Source: Bradyrhizobium centrolobii (lineage in GTDB: Bacteria > Pseudomonadota > Alphaproteobacteria > Rhizobiales > Xanthobacteraceae). From it: DNA of 58,380 nt. Shown piece after piece: positions 1 to 8,466 of this stretch. Below the pieces are notes generated by a model that saw only the letters and a list, made by a program, of their open reading frames with translations, had not been told where the DNA came from and did not search any database. The translations under genes were made by a program, and so were the position numbers. How positions within the stretch are numbered: position 1 is the stretch's first letter; each line of letters opens with the position of its first letter. Location: assembly GCF_001641635.1 (NCBI RefSeq), contig NZ_LUUB01000013.1:1-58380 (forward strand), in the 5' to 3' direction.

Positions 1-820
1 CGCGGCTGAGGATAACGAAGTCGTCGGCATAGGAGATGACGTGAGCCTGGAACGCGTCGCCGCAGCCAGTCAAACGCCAATGCTTCAGGAACCGATTCAT
101 GTAAATGTTGGCCAGCAATGGACTTGCGACGCCGCCTTGCGGCGTGCCGCGTGTGTTTCGCTTGCCGCCACTCATGCGCCGGGTTCCGTCCGCGTCCCGT
201 TCTTCGATCGGCGCCCTCAGCCACATCTTGATGAGACGCAGGACGTTTCGATCCACCACACGCCGGGCTACTGACTTGATCAGCTCGGAATGCGGTATCG
301 TATCGAAGTACTTGGACAAATCAGCATCAACTACGTCAGCATTGCCCCGACATAAATGCCGGTGCACTTCCTTGACCGCGTCCACCGCCCCGCGAGCGGG
401 CCGGTAGCCGTAGGCATTGTCCTCGAAGTCAGCCTCGAAGATAGGTTCGATCACGATCTTGGCGGCAGTCTGAATCACACGATCACGAATGGTCGGAATG
501 CCGAGCGGACGCTCGCCACCATTCGCTTTCGGGATCATCACCCGCCGCACCGGATCAGGTCGGTACGTCTTCGAGACCAGTTCCGCGCGCAAGTCCGCCA
601 ACCATGCTTCCAGGCCCAGCTCTTCGATGCGAGCAAACGTCATCCCATCCACACCTGGGGCACCCGCATTAAGGCGAGCGAGCCGATAGGCGTGGACCAG
701 GATGTCCTCGCGACAGATCTTGTCGTAGAGCAGATAGAAGCGGAAGGTGGGCTCCGCCTTCGCTTTGCAGTAGAGCTTTCTCTGAAGGCTCCGGATCTTA
801 TCAGGCGTTGTCAGGCTCAT
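1..820 (-). CDS. ltrA: Group II intron-encoded reverse transcriptase/maturase (3' part outside window)
   Basis: The minus-strand reading frame is open from an ATG to the window edge (273 codons) and encodes the N-terminal and palm parts of a LtrA-type protein, which reverse-transcribes the intron RNA and helps it splice. Visible RT blocks in order are RRVMIPKANGGERPLGIP, GYRPARGAVDAV, the catalytic-Asp block DLSKYFDTIPH, GTPQGGVASPLLANIYMN, and the active-site YADD at bases 20-31. The thumb, maturase and any endonuclease domain lie beyond base 1. About 490 nt of non-coding sequence separate this start from the intron 5' end, as expected for an ORF in intron domain IV. No stop or frameshift is visible in the part present. 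The family call is secure; the intron subclass is not determined. Confidence 0.95.
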   Translation of the reverse strand, partial: MSLTTPDKIRSLQRKLYCKAKAEPTFRFYLLYDKICREDILVHAYRLARLNAGAPGVDGMTFARIEELGLEAWLADLRAELVSKTYRPDPVRRVMIPKANGGERPLGIPTIRDRVIQTAAKIVIEPIFEADFEDNAYGYRPARGAVDAVKEVHRHLCRGNADVVDADLSKYFDTIPHSELIKSVARRVVDRNVLRLIKMWLRAPIEERDADGTRRMSGGKRNTRGTPQGGVASPLLANIYMNRFLKHWRLTGCGDAFQAHVISYADDFVILSR

Positions 821-1309
821 CACCAATCACCTTCACCTCACCATCTTCAAAAGCGCACCAGAAGTCGGGGCCCTTTGCTCCACCGGCATTACCCGGCATC
901 AACGCTCCTATTGCCCCGTCCGACTCCCGCCGTGACCACCGCCTCATGCGATGTTGAGGCCGCTACCCTCGTCCGCGACGGGTCTCCCCCTGTAACTACG
1001 AACTACCCTTCCGGCGTGCCGTGCCCACTACCCCGGCGGATCGCGTGGGTGCGCGTGTCGATTGCTTCCCCACACGTGCGGCCTTCCCCAAATGACCGGC
1101 GGGTCGGCATCCGCATTCGAACTTTCGAGGCCTGCTCAGGCTTCACTTTGTTACGGCCCATCGGATCGCTCAGCAGCCCAAGGCTGCCTTTGTCGCAGGG
1201 CTCCGACCCAGTCAGTTACCCGACCGTGCCGCCTGCCAGCTTCCGGACCAATCGACAATTATCCGGGTGAGATCCTCCCTCACTGATAGTTCGCGCCCTC
1301 GGGGCGCAC
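1..1309 (-). mobile_element. Group II intron, 5' portion, truncated by window edge
   Basis: On the minus strand the sequence GTGCGCCCCGAGGGCGCG begins at base 1309 and fits the group II 5' splice-site consensus GUGYG. It lies exactly where the reading frame of an IS-associated protein is interrupted. Downstream come about 490 nt of GC-rich, structured non-coding RNA (domains I-III) and then the RT gene. The 5' boundary could be off by one or two bases because the undisturbed target is not present. The 3' end (domains V and VI) is outside the window. Confidence 0.85.
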
Positions 1310-1547
1310 GATCATTCTCGTCGTGCCCTTCCCATGAGAACTCCGCGCAGGCCGAACCGTCTCGCGCGCCGTAGCGGACATCGAGAAAGCCCTTCAGCGC
1401 ACCGAAGGCAATTTCACCGTCGGACTTGCCCTCAAAGGTGAGATGCGCCTCTTCGACAAGATCGAGGAAGTCGCTGTCCCAGTTGTCCATTTCGACGATG
1501 CGCCATCGGCCGGCAAAAGCCTTGGCGAAGCCGGGCACCTTGGCCAT
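1310..1547 (-). pseudogene. IS-associated accessory protein, interrupted by group II intron
   Basis: The ATG overlaps the transposase stop codon (TGATG), so the two are translationally linked. The protein starts MAKVPGFAKAFAGRW and reads cleanly for about 79 residues to WEGHDEND, where the intron 5' end begins; the frame then runs on into intron RNA. Related sequence occurs twice more in this window in decayed form (around 52.5 and 53.5 kb), next to transposase remnants in at least one case. This indicates that the small ORF belongs to the IS rather than to the host. Its function is unknown. The 3' exon must lie left of the window, so splicing could still restore the protein. Confidence 0.75.
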
Positions 1548-2638
1548 CAGCCGGCCTCCGCTATCAGCTTGGGCAGCCGCACCAGATTGTAGGCGGCGGC
1601 AGCGAAGGTGAAGGCCCATCCGACGCGATCACGGCCATGGAAGCTGGTCATCTCTTGCCCGGCTACCGTCTTGATCCAGCCGAATGCCTCCTCGATGCGC
1701 TTGCGGATGCGCTGGCTGACGGCATAGCCGCCGTGCCGGGTCGTTCGCCCGTCGATCGTAGAGCTGCGGCCACTGGTGTTCTGCGCAACGTGCGGCGTCA
1801 CGTTCATCGAGCGCAGCTCGTTGACGAAGTCTTCTGCATCGTAGGCCTTGTCGGCGCCAAGCGTGATCGCTGTCGGCCGGTCGGCATGAGGCTCGATCAT
1901 GTGCAGCGCGGCCACCCGTTCGGCATGCCCATCGGCCTGCGTCAGGCAGGCGTCGACCAGCAGGCCGTGGCGGTTCTCCATCAGCCCATGCCCGATGAAG
2001 CACAGCTTCGTCTCCTTGCCTTTACCCTTGCGGTAGAGCCTGGCATCGGGATCGGTGGTCGAAGCATGGGTGTCGTTCGAGCGTTTCTGGCCGTGAAAGT
2101 CGGCTTCCGCATTGCGCGCGCCGCCTTGCGCCGGCGGCTCGCCAGAGCTGTCTTTCGGCTTGACGCTCTTCATCGAGGCCCACGCCTCGATCAGCGTACC
2201 ATCAACCGAGAAGTGATCGCTCGATAGCAGCTTTTTCACCTTGGGCTGCGCCAGCACCGCGGCGAGGAACTTGGCCGCTATGTCGCCTTCCAGCAGCCGG
2301 TCGCGGTTCTTGGAGAACACCGAATGGTCCCAGGCTGCGTCGTCAACGCCGATGCCGACGAACCAGCGGAACAGTAGATCGTATTCCAGCCGCCCCATCA
2401 GAAGCCGCTCCGAACGGATCGAATAAAACGCCTGCAACAGCATCGCCCGCAGCAGCCTCTCCGGCGGGATCGATGGCCGCCCAATTGGCGAATAGAGCGC
2501 GGCAAACTCGCGCTCCAGCGCCGACAGCGCCTCGTTCACGATGGTCCGGATCGCTCGTAGCGGATGATCACGCCGTACCCGCGCTTCCAGGTCAACGTAG
2601 CTGAACAGTTCGCCCGTTCGATTGTCGCCCCCGCGCAC
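1547..2638 (-). CDS. IS5-superfamily DDE transposase
   Basis: A 363-aa transposase with the typical N-terminal DUF772-type segment (LFSYVDLEARV, YSIRSERLLMGRLEYDLLF, DHSVFSKNRDRLL) followed by a DDE catalytic domain. Likely catalytic residues are the Asp in FSVDGTLIEAW, the Asp in ITLGADKAYDAEDF and the Glu in RIRKRIEEAFGWIK. It would catalyse cut-and-paste transposition of its element. The frame is intact and full length, so it may be active. The downstream accessory ORF overlaps it by one base and has been split by a group II intron. Assignment to a particular IS group inside IS5 was not possible by eye. Confidence 0.9.
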   Translation of the reverse strand: MRGGDNRTGELFSYVDLEARVRRDHPLRAIRTIVNEALSALEREFAALYSPIGRPSIPPERLLRAMLLQAFYSIRSERLLMGRLEYDLLFRWFVGIGVDDAAWDHSVFSKNRDRLLEGDIAAKFLAAVLAQPKVKKLLSSDHFSVDGTLIEAWASMKSVKPKDSSGEPPAQGGARNAEADFHGQKRSNDTHASTTDPDARLYRKGKGKETKLCFIGHGLMENRHGLLVDACLTQADGHAERVAALHMIEPHADRPTAITLGADKAYDAEDFVNELRSMNVTPHVAQNTSGRSSTIDGRTTRHGGYAVSQRIRKRIEEAFGWIKTVAGQEMTSFHGRDRVGWAFTFAAAAYNLVRLPKLIAEAG

Positions 2639-2753
2639 GCACCATCTCCGAATCCCGTCGGAGCTAATGAATCACGGTCGCCGCTCGGCGGCGAGTGCCT
2701 TTTTCAACAGCCTGCTAAACCTTGCGAATGTCTTTGTCGACGTTCGCCGCCGG

Positions 2754-3661
2754 CTACTTGGAGGGCTTGACGCGCATGACGCTGCACCTGCCGTCGACGC
2801 TGACGGGCACTTCGCCGCCGATGGTAGCGCAGCGAACTAGGCGATGCCTGGTCACCATAATCAGTAATTGCATAATGTTGTGTGGCCCGGTTATCCACAT
2901 CGCAACATCGCCCTCCTTCCAGTTCCACCGCACGGTGTTTTCGGGCGCGGTCACATAAGACTTGAAAAGATCGAACAGCCTCTGGCCGTCGTATTTCGGG
3001 ATGCCAACAAAATGTCGCACCCCGTCACCGAGCACCAGTACCCGTTCGCCCGTCTCGGGGTGGACTCGTACAACGGGATGTTCAGTCTCGTAAATCGTTC
3101 TGGTATAGACCTTATCCAGTACTCCTTGTCGGTCTCTCTGGCGCGGGGCATTACCGCATAGTCGAAGGCGTTGCCGTAGATGGCCCAGAGTTCGTCAGCA
3201 AGCCGTTGCAGCGGCGGCGGCAGGTCGAGATAGGCGGCGACGGTATTGGACCAGACTGTGTCGCCGCCGAATGGCGGGATCACAGCGGCTCTCAACACCG
3301 CAATCTTCGGATAGGCATCGATGAAGGTCAAGTCGGCATGCCAAAGATCAGCCCGGTTACCGGCGTAGCGCAAATCAATTTCGAGGATCGATGCTGTTCC
3401 CTTGGTTGCGCCCATGATCGGATGCGGCACAAGTTTTCCAAATCGTCGAGCAAAGCGTTCCTGCTCGGCGTCATCGAGATGAGTCTGGTCACGGAAGAAG
3501 AGCGCCTTGTGCTCGAGCAGCGCCCCGTTGAGCGCAGCGATCGTCTCGTCTGGCAGATCGCCCGAGAGCTTGAGACTCCTGATTTCAGCGCCGACGCGCG
3601 CTGCGCGCTTGACGACGACGGCACGCGGAATGACCTTATCTAGGAAGGCTGTTTCGTTCAT
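2754..3661 (-). pseudogene. TauD/TfdA-type 2-oxoglutarate-dependent dioxygenase, frameshifted
   Basis: This gene would encode an Fe(II)/2-oxoglutarate dioxygenase of the taurine/alkylsulfonate type. The N-terminal 190 residues are in one frame and include WHADLTFIDAYPK, carrying the first His and the Asp of the metal triad. Around base 3100 the frame changes to one reading TEHPVVRVHPETGERVLVLG, then GVRHFVGIPKYDGQRLFD. Near base 2900 it changes again to DNRATQHYAITDYGDQ, which holds the distal His, and finally returns to the second frame for CATIGGEVPVSVDGR. At least three shifts are needed to rebuild the protein, so it is almost certainly dead. The ATG at 3661 is preceded by GGAG. Neighbouring importer genes suggest it once processed an imported compound. 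Confidence 0.85.
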
Positions 3662-4249
3662 CGTGATACTCTCCAAGGTTAGGTTTCTTCTCTAGAGAAG
3701 CTTCTCAAGTGCAAAGATGCGTGAACGCCGAGTTACGACCGCAGGGAAGGAGAGCCCTCGTCTTGCCTCATCGTTGCCGGATCTACGGAGCAACAACCGT
3801 ACCACCGAGCCAGTTCGCATTTGAGTCGCCGCCTCTTGTTTGACAAACACTCCATTTCAGACAGCTGGTCCTGGAACCCAACAGCTCTGTCTGCGTAATG
3901 TCTTGGACACTAATCGCGCTTCGGGCCAGAATAGTTGGTGCCCGTCCCTATCATCGGCGAGCCTCGTTGCGGTTCACCACAGTCTAATGTCCTTTAGAAT
4001 TCGCTGAGCGATTGCTGCTCCATGCACTGATCCGGTCGTCGATCGGTGACGGCAATTTGGACAGCGGCAAGGTCTGACGCTTTCTGATATGTGAGGACCG
4101 CACGTGCACGCATGCCTTGCACGCGATCCATGGCCGACCCGAAGCTCGATTCCGACTACCCTCAAATGAATGAGAAAAATGGCAAGTTCGCAGTTGCGCC
4201 GTTGGCGTAAACCGCCGTGTCCCTGGATCTCTGCCCGCTTGAGACTAGG
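3662..4249. other. Intergenic stretch, no gene recognised
   Basis: About 590 nt between the dioxygenase pseudogene and the end of the permease gene. Reading frames here are short, lack ribosome binding sites and resemble no family I know. It presumably holds the promoter of the former dioxygenase gene, but no clear promoter boxes or terminator were seen. Confidence 0.5.
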
Positions 4250-6025
4250 CTACGTGTTCAGCCATCGCTTGCGCGCGCTTGGGCCGGCGCGCCACCATGT
4301 GACGTAGAGCGCCACTAGCCAAAGTATTGGCATCAATGTGATCACTGACCCGATCGCCGCGATGGTCGGGTCCAGCTCATTGCGCATGTTTTCCCACATT
4401 TTGAGCGGAAGCGTGCGGATCGAGAAGCCGCTTACGAGGGAGGTTTGCACCACCTCGTCGAACGAATGGATGAAAGCGAACAAGGCTCCGCCGATGACGC
4501 CCGGCCGGATGAGCGGCATGGTCACGCGCATAAACGTTTGGAGGGGGCTCGCCTGCATGCTCAGGGCGGACCGTTCGAGGCGCCGGTCAAAATTCGCCAA
4601 CGTGGCTGAGACGATAGCGACGACATAGGCAGTAGCGCCTACGCTCTGAGTCAGGACAATGCCAGTCGCGGTGCCCAACATACCGAGTCTGACCATTCCG
4701 AAGTAAATCGCGACACCTACCACGACGGCTGGAAGCGTGATGGGCGTCATAAGGCATATTGTGACCGAAGACCGTATCCGGGGGGTGGTGCGGCTGAGTC
4801 CGTAAGCCGCAAGCGTACCGACGATTGTGGAGAGGACGGCGACCATCAGCCCGATCTGGACGCTCGTCCAAAGGGCACCCGTCCAGGACGGGTCGCCAAA
4901 GAAGGACTGGTACCATTGAAGAGACAAGGTCGACGGCGGAAACTCCAGATACGCACCGCCACTGAACGACATCACGATAACGAGGAGGCCCGGGAGGAGC
5001 AGAAACGTCATCACAAGGGCCAAGAAAACGGAACCAGCAAGAGCCAACCAGTTGCTCGCGTCCCCTTGTTGATACAGCTCTCGCGCCCAGTACGCGGCGC
5101 GCACCCTGTCCCCCAGTCCTTTTGTTAAAACGGAAGAGCGAAACACCGATTTAGGCCTATCCTTCCGATGCGATCGATCCGGGTGCGCCTGTTTGCCTGA
5201 CGAATCCAGTCCGAAGACGGACAGCATAACAGCGGCGATCGCAAGCAGTATGAAAGCTGCGGAGGCAACCATACCGACATTGAAGGAAGTTGCGATTTGA
5301 GTTGCGATCAAAGTGGAGAGCATGACATCACGCAGTCCGCCCAGAGCCTGTGGCGTGATATAGAAGCCAAGGCAGATGACGAACACAAGAATGGTCCCGC
5401 TGCGCACGCCTGGAAGGCTCAGAGGCAAAAACACGCGCCAAAAAGCGGAGAAAGGCCGCGCGCCCATACCTCGGGCTGCTGCCATTAAGGACTTATCGAT
5501 GCCCTGCATAACGCTCAGTAATGGCAGGATCATAACCGGCAGCATGATGTGGACCATGCCGATGTAGACGGCCAAGCGATTGTAAATCAGTGCAAGCGGA
5601 CTTGAGATCAGGCCGAGATCAAGCAATGTGCGATTGATCAGCCCATTATCCCCCAAAAGGAGGATCCATGCATATGTGCGGACCAGGCCGCTGGTAAGCC
5701 AAGGGAGAAAGATAAGTACGGTAAGCGCGATTCTGGCGCGTTTGGGCGCAGCCGTAATGAGATAAGCTGTTGGATAGCCAATGACCAGGCAGATGAGCGT
5801 GGCGAAGACACTTACCTCTATCGTTTGTACGAGTATCCGGAGGTTAGCACCTCGGTACAAAAATGCCTGATAGTTGGAGAGCGAATATTCAGGAGCGTTC
5901 AGGCTAGCAAAGAAAAAGAAGACTGTGGGAAGGCCGAAAACGACAATGAGGATGGTCAAGGCCGGAACGGTGAGCCCAAGCGGATTGCGGAAAACGTCGC
6001 GGAAAACATCCATCGAATATGCCAA
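4250..6025 (-). CDS. Fused two-domain ABC transporter permease (spermidine/putrescine type)
   Basis: This 591-aa inner-membrane protein is the PotB-like and PotC-like permeases fused in one chain. The N-terminal half (about 1-255) has six hydrophobic segments and an EAA loop in AAARGMGARPFSAFWRVFLP. A charged hydrophilic linker of about 60 residues (SSGKQAHPDRSHRKDRPK) follows. The C-terminal half (about 320-591) has a second six-helix domain with its EAA-like loop SALSMQASPLQTFMRVTMP. Together they form the channel of an importer for polyamines or related small organic solutes. The start lies 6 nt after the ATPase stop, so the two are cotranscribed. Two-permease fusions exist elsewhere, but separate genes are the usual layout. 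The substrate is not determinable from sequence. Confidence 0.9.
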   Translation of the reverse strand: MAYSMDVFRDVFRNPLGLTVPALTILIVVFGLPTVFFFFASLNAPEYSLSNYQAFLYRGANLRILVQTIEVSVFATLICLVIGYPTAYLITAAPKRARIALTVLIFLPWLTSGLVRTYAWILLLGDNGLINRTLLDLGLISSPLALIYNRLAVYIGMVHIMLPVMILPLLSVMQGIDKSLMAAARGMGARPFSAFWRVFLPLSLPGVRSGTILVFVICLGFYITPQALGGLRDVMLSTLIATQIATSFNVGMVASAAFILLAIAAVMLSVFGLDSSGKQAHPDRSHRKDRPKSVFRSSVLTKGLGDRVRAAYWARELYQQGDASNWLALAGSVFLALVMTFLLLPGLLVIVMSFSGGAYLEFPPSTLSLQWYQSFFGDPSWTGALWTSVQIGLMVAVLSTIVGTLAAYGLSRTTPRIRSSVTICLMTPITLPAVVVGVAIYFGMVRLGMLGTATGIVLTQSVGATAYVVAIVSATLANFDRRLERSALSMQASPLQTFMRVTMPLIRPGVIGGALFAFIHSFDEVVQTSLVSGFSIRTLPLKMWENMRNELDPTIAAIGSVITLMPILWLVALYVTWWRAGPSARKRWLNT

Positions 6026-6031
6026 TGCGTA

Positions 6032-7126
6032 TCATTCCGCGAGAAAGCGGACATCCGACCGCAACCAACTCAATTGCACCCGATCGCCAAGCTGGAAAAT
6101 AAGCTGCCCTGAGGCCACGTGCTCGCGAACAACGAGTACCTCGTCTCCGACACGAACGTGGTATTTCCGCAGGGGACCGGCGTAGATCATCTCTTCGACA
6201 TGGCCCATTACTGATTGTCTCTTCTCAAGGTCCACGGACGGAAAGGCGAACGATCTTATGGTGATACGTTCAGGACGGATCATTGCGACCTTGCCGGCCG
6301 GCGCGCCGCCTTTGAACGTGTCCGACCCGTCTTGCGAAAGGATATTGGCTTCACCCAAGAAGTTCGCCACAAATCGGGAGATCGGCCGATCGTAAAGCGC
6401 TTCCGGTGCGTCAACCTGCTCTATACGGCCAGCGCGCATGACCACGATGCGGTCAGAGAGCGTCAGAGCCTCTTCCTGATCGTGAGTGACAAAGATGGTC
6501 GTTTTTCCGAATTCCCGATGTAGTTGCTTGATCTCGCTTTGCATTTGCTCACGAAGATTTCGATCCAGAGCTCCAAGCGGCTCGTCGAGCAATAAAACCG
6601 GAGAATCCGCTATCAGCGCCCGAGCAAGTGCTACACGCTGTTGCTGACCGCCGCTGAGCTGGGAAGGCATCCTCGAGCCAAATTCTTTTAAGTGGACCTG
6701 CTCAAGTGTACGATCGACCTTCGCGAGGCGATCGTTAGCTTTCATTCCCCGCATCTCGAGCGGAAATTCGAGGTTCTGCCGCACGGTCAAATGCGGAAAG
6801 AGAGCGTAACTTTGAAAGACAATGCCTTGGTCCCGGCGGAAGGGTGGAACTGCTGCAACAGATTTCTGGGCAATGAGGATATCCCCGCTGGAAGGCGCTT
6901 CGAAGCCTGCAAGGATCATCAGCGCAGTCGTCTTACCTGATCCGCTGGGTCCCAGAATGGTCAGGAATTCGCCACGGCGGACCGTCAACGAGAAATCCCG
7001 AAGAGCGGCTGTCCGTCCGTACATCTTCGTAACGTTGCGAAACTCGATCTGCGCAGGAGGACTTCCATCCGAGCTTGCAGCTTCAGTACAAGCCGTTGCA
7101 AGATTCCCGACATGTGCACCCACCAT
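6032..7126 (-). CDS. ABC transporter ATP-binding protein (PotA/FbpC-like)
   Basis: A 364-aa importer ATPase. It shows Walker A GPSGSGKTTAL, the Q-loop QGIVFQSYALFPHL, signature LSGGQQQRVALARAL, Walker B VLLLDEPLGALD and the switch His in TIFVTHDQEEAL. A C-terminal TOBE-type region (MIRPERITIR and beyond) is typical of polyamine, iron(III) and sulfate importer ATPases. The start was set at the ATG at 7126 because it follows a strong GGAGG four bases upstream; an upstream in-frame extension lacks this. The gene sits between the binding-protein and permease genes in the same orientation and energises that importer. Confidence 0.92.
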   Translation of the reverse strand: MVGAHVGNLATACTEAASSDGSPPAQIEFRNVTKMYGRTAALRDFSLTVRRGEFLTILGPSGSGKTTALMILAGFEAPSSGDILIAQKSVAAVPPFRRDQGIVFQSYALFPHLTVRQNLEFPLEMRGMKANDRLAKVDRTLEQVHLKEFGSRMPSQLSGGQQQRVALARALIADSPVLLLDEPLGALDRNLREQMQSEIKQLHREFGKTTIFVTHDQEEALTLSDRIVVMRAGRIEQVDAPEALYDRPISRFVANFLGEANILSQDGSDTFKGGAPAGKVAMIRPERITIRSFAFPSVDLEKRQSVMGHVEEMIYAGPLRKYHVRVGDEVLVVREHVASGQLIFQLGDRVQLSWLRSDVRFLAE

Positions 7127-7220
7127 TTTTCCTCCTCGATCAGCCTCCGCTGGAAAGTCCACAGCCCGTGCACCGGACTGGCGCAACACCCTGCTCTAAA
7201 CTTTAATGAGCAAGCTCAGA

Positions 7221-8327
7221 TTACCGAAGAATCCAGTCGTTCCAGCGCTCGATAAGACGCTGGAGATTCGATTGTCCGTCCGGACCAACGTCAGCATACC
7301 AAGCCGCGTCGAGGATGATGCTATTGCCGACATGGTCAGGGTGGGTGGCAAGTTTATGCGCTATTCGGTCCGGAATTAATTTGTAAGCGGCGCTATTGCT
7401 CGGAGCCTGCGGCCAAAGCTGCGCAAACGCCGCCTGACGATCTGCACGTGAGGTAAATTCGAGGAGTCGCTGCGCGTTCGCGACGTTCGGAGTTCCCTTG
7501 GGGATTACCCAGTAGTCCCACGTCAACTTGGCCTGATTTCGGACAATTTCGACAGGCTTGCCCTGATCAATCAGCGCGAGGGCTCTTCCGTCATAGGATT
7601 GAGCGAATTCCGCAGCCTCACTCTGCATTATCTGAAGGATTTCAGCGCCGCTGGTCCACCATTTGCGGATGTACGGCTTGATTTTGGTAAGGCTGGCAAA
7701 TGCCCGGTCGATGTCGAGCGGATAGAGCTTGTTTGCCGGGACGTCGTCGGCGAGGAGAGCTTCCTCCCAAGGACCGGCAGCGCCATACTGACCACTCGGA
7801 AGCGTTCGCATGCCGGGAAATCTCTCGACGTCCCAGAAGTCAGCCCAGGAACTGGGGCGAGGCTGCCCCAATGCGAACTTCCTAGTATTGAAGACAAGAT
7901 TCCAAGAATAAACGTAGGGAGCAAAGCCAAATGGCTTCTTACAGTAGTCGGCAATGTTCGCCAATTCTTCCTTCCTGAATATCGAATAGTCGATCGTCTC
8001 GAGCTGACCCGCTTGTGATAATTCGAGCGCGCTCGACTGATTGCGCACAATGGCATCGACGGTGACATTTTTGCTGGCCACCATTGCTGCAATCTGCGCA
8101 CCGCTCATATCGTCGGTGATTGCCGTCACCTTGACACCGCTTTCCGCCTCGAACGGTTTGACGAAAGCTTCCACAAACGCCTTACCGAATCGTCCGCCAC
8201 CAACCACGGCCTTCAACTGACCAGCAGGCTGGGCGGACGCCTTCCGCGCGCACAGCGGGAGACAGCCTATGGCACTTGCGGGTAGCGCCATTTGCAGTAG
8301 TTGTCTGCGGTTCATTGGGAAGCTCAT
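7221..8327 (-). CDS. Periplasmic solute-binding protein (PotD/IdiA-like)
   Basis: A 368-aa extracellular solute-binding protein, first gene of the importer cluster. The N-terminus MNRRQLLQMALPASAIG followed by ARKASAQ is a signal peptide with a twin-arginine-like start. The mature part begins with LKAVVGGGRFGKAFVEAFVKPFEAESGVKV, the usual opening of family-1 binding proteins for polyamines or related cations, and includes WADFWDVERFPG. GAGGG lies 9 nt before the ATG at 8327; an in-frame ATG four codons later is possible. The ligand is unknown; neighbouring ATPase and permease genes show it feeds that system. Confidence 0.88.
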   Translation of the reverse strand: MSFPMNRRQLLQMALPASAIGCLPLCARKASAQPAGQLKAVVGGGRFGKAFVEAFVKPFEAESGVKVTAITDDMSGAQIAAMVASKNVTVDAIVRNQSSALELSQAGQLETIDYSIFRKEELANIADYCKKPFGFAPYVYSWNLVFNTRKFALGQPRPSSWADFWDVERFPGMRTLPSGQYGAAGPWEEALLADDVPANKLYPLDIDRAFASLTKIKPYIRKWWTSGAEILQIMQSEAAEFAQSYDGRALALIDQGKPVEIVRNQAKLTWDYWVIPKGTPNVANAQRLLEFTSRADRQAAFAQLWPQAPSNSAAYKLIPDRIAHKLATHPDHVGNSIILDAAWYADVGPDGQSNLQRLIERWNDWILR

Positions 8328-8466
8328 CTCATTCGTCCCTCTGCAACTGATATGGGACTGCGGTTGACGCGTCTATGAGTAGGGCTCAGTCGAACGGGCA
8401 TCAACCGGCTCCGCATTTCATTCGTTGAGGCTTGATTTTGGATTTCGTGACGTCGCCGCAGCGCCA

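Larger units (their letters stand above)
1310..2716 (-). mobile_element. IS5-type insertion sequence, distal end beyond the intron
   Basis: The element consists of the transposase and the overlapping small ORF. Its transposase-proximal end is probably near base 2716, where the minus strand reads AGCAGGCTGTTGAAAAAGGC. I recall that motif (GGCTGTTGAAAAA) as typical of terminal repeats of this transposase group. The other end lies on the far side of the inserted group II intron, outside the window, so terminal repeats and target duplication cannot be compared. Confidence 0.6.

Noticed and set aside
356..1270. 304-codon plus-strand open frame
   Set aside because: It lies opposite the reverse transcriptase and intron RNA and has no family resemblance; the minus-strand frame shows all RT motifs.
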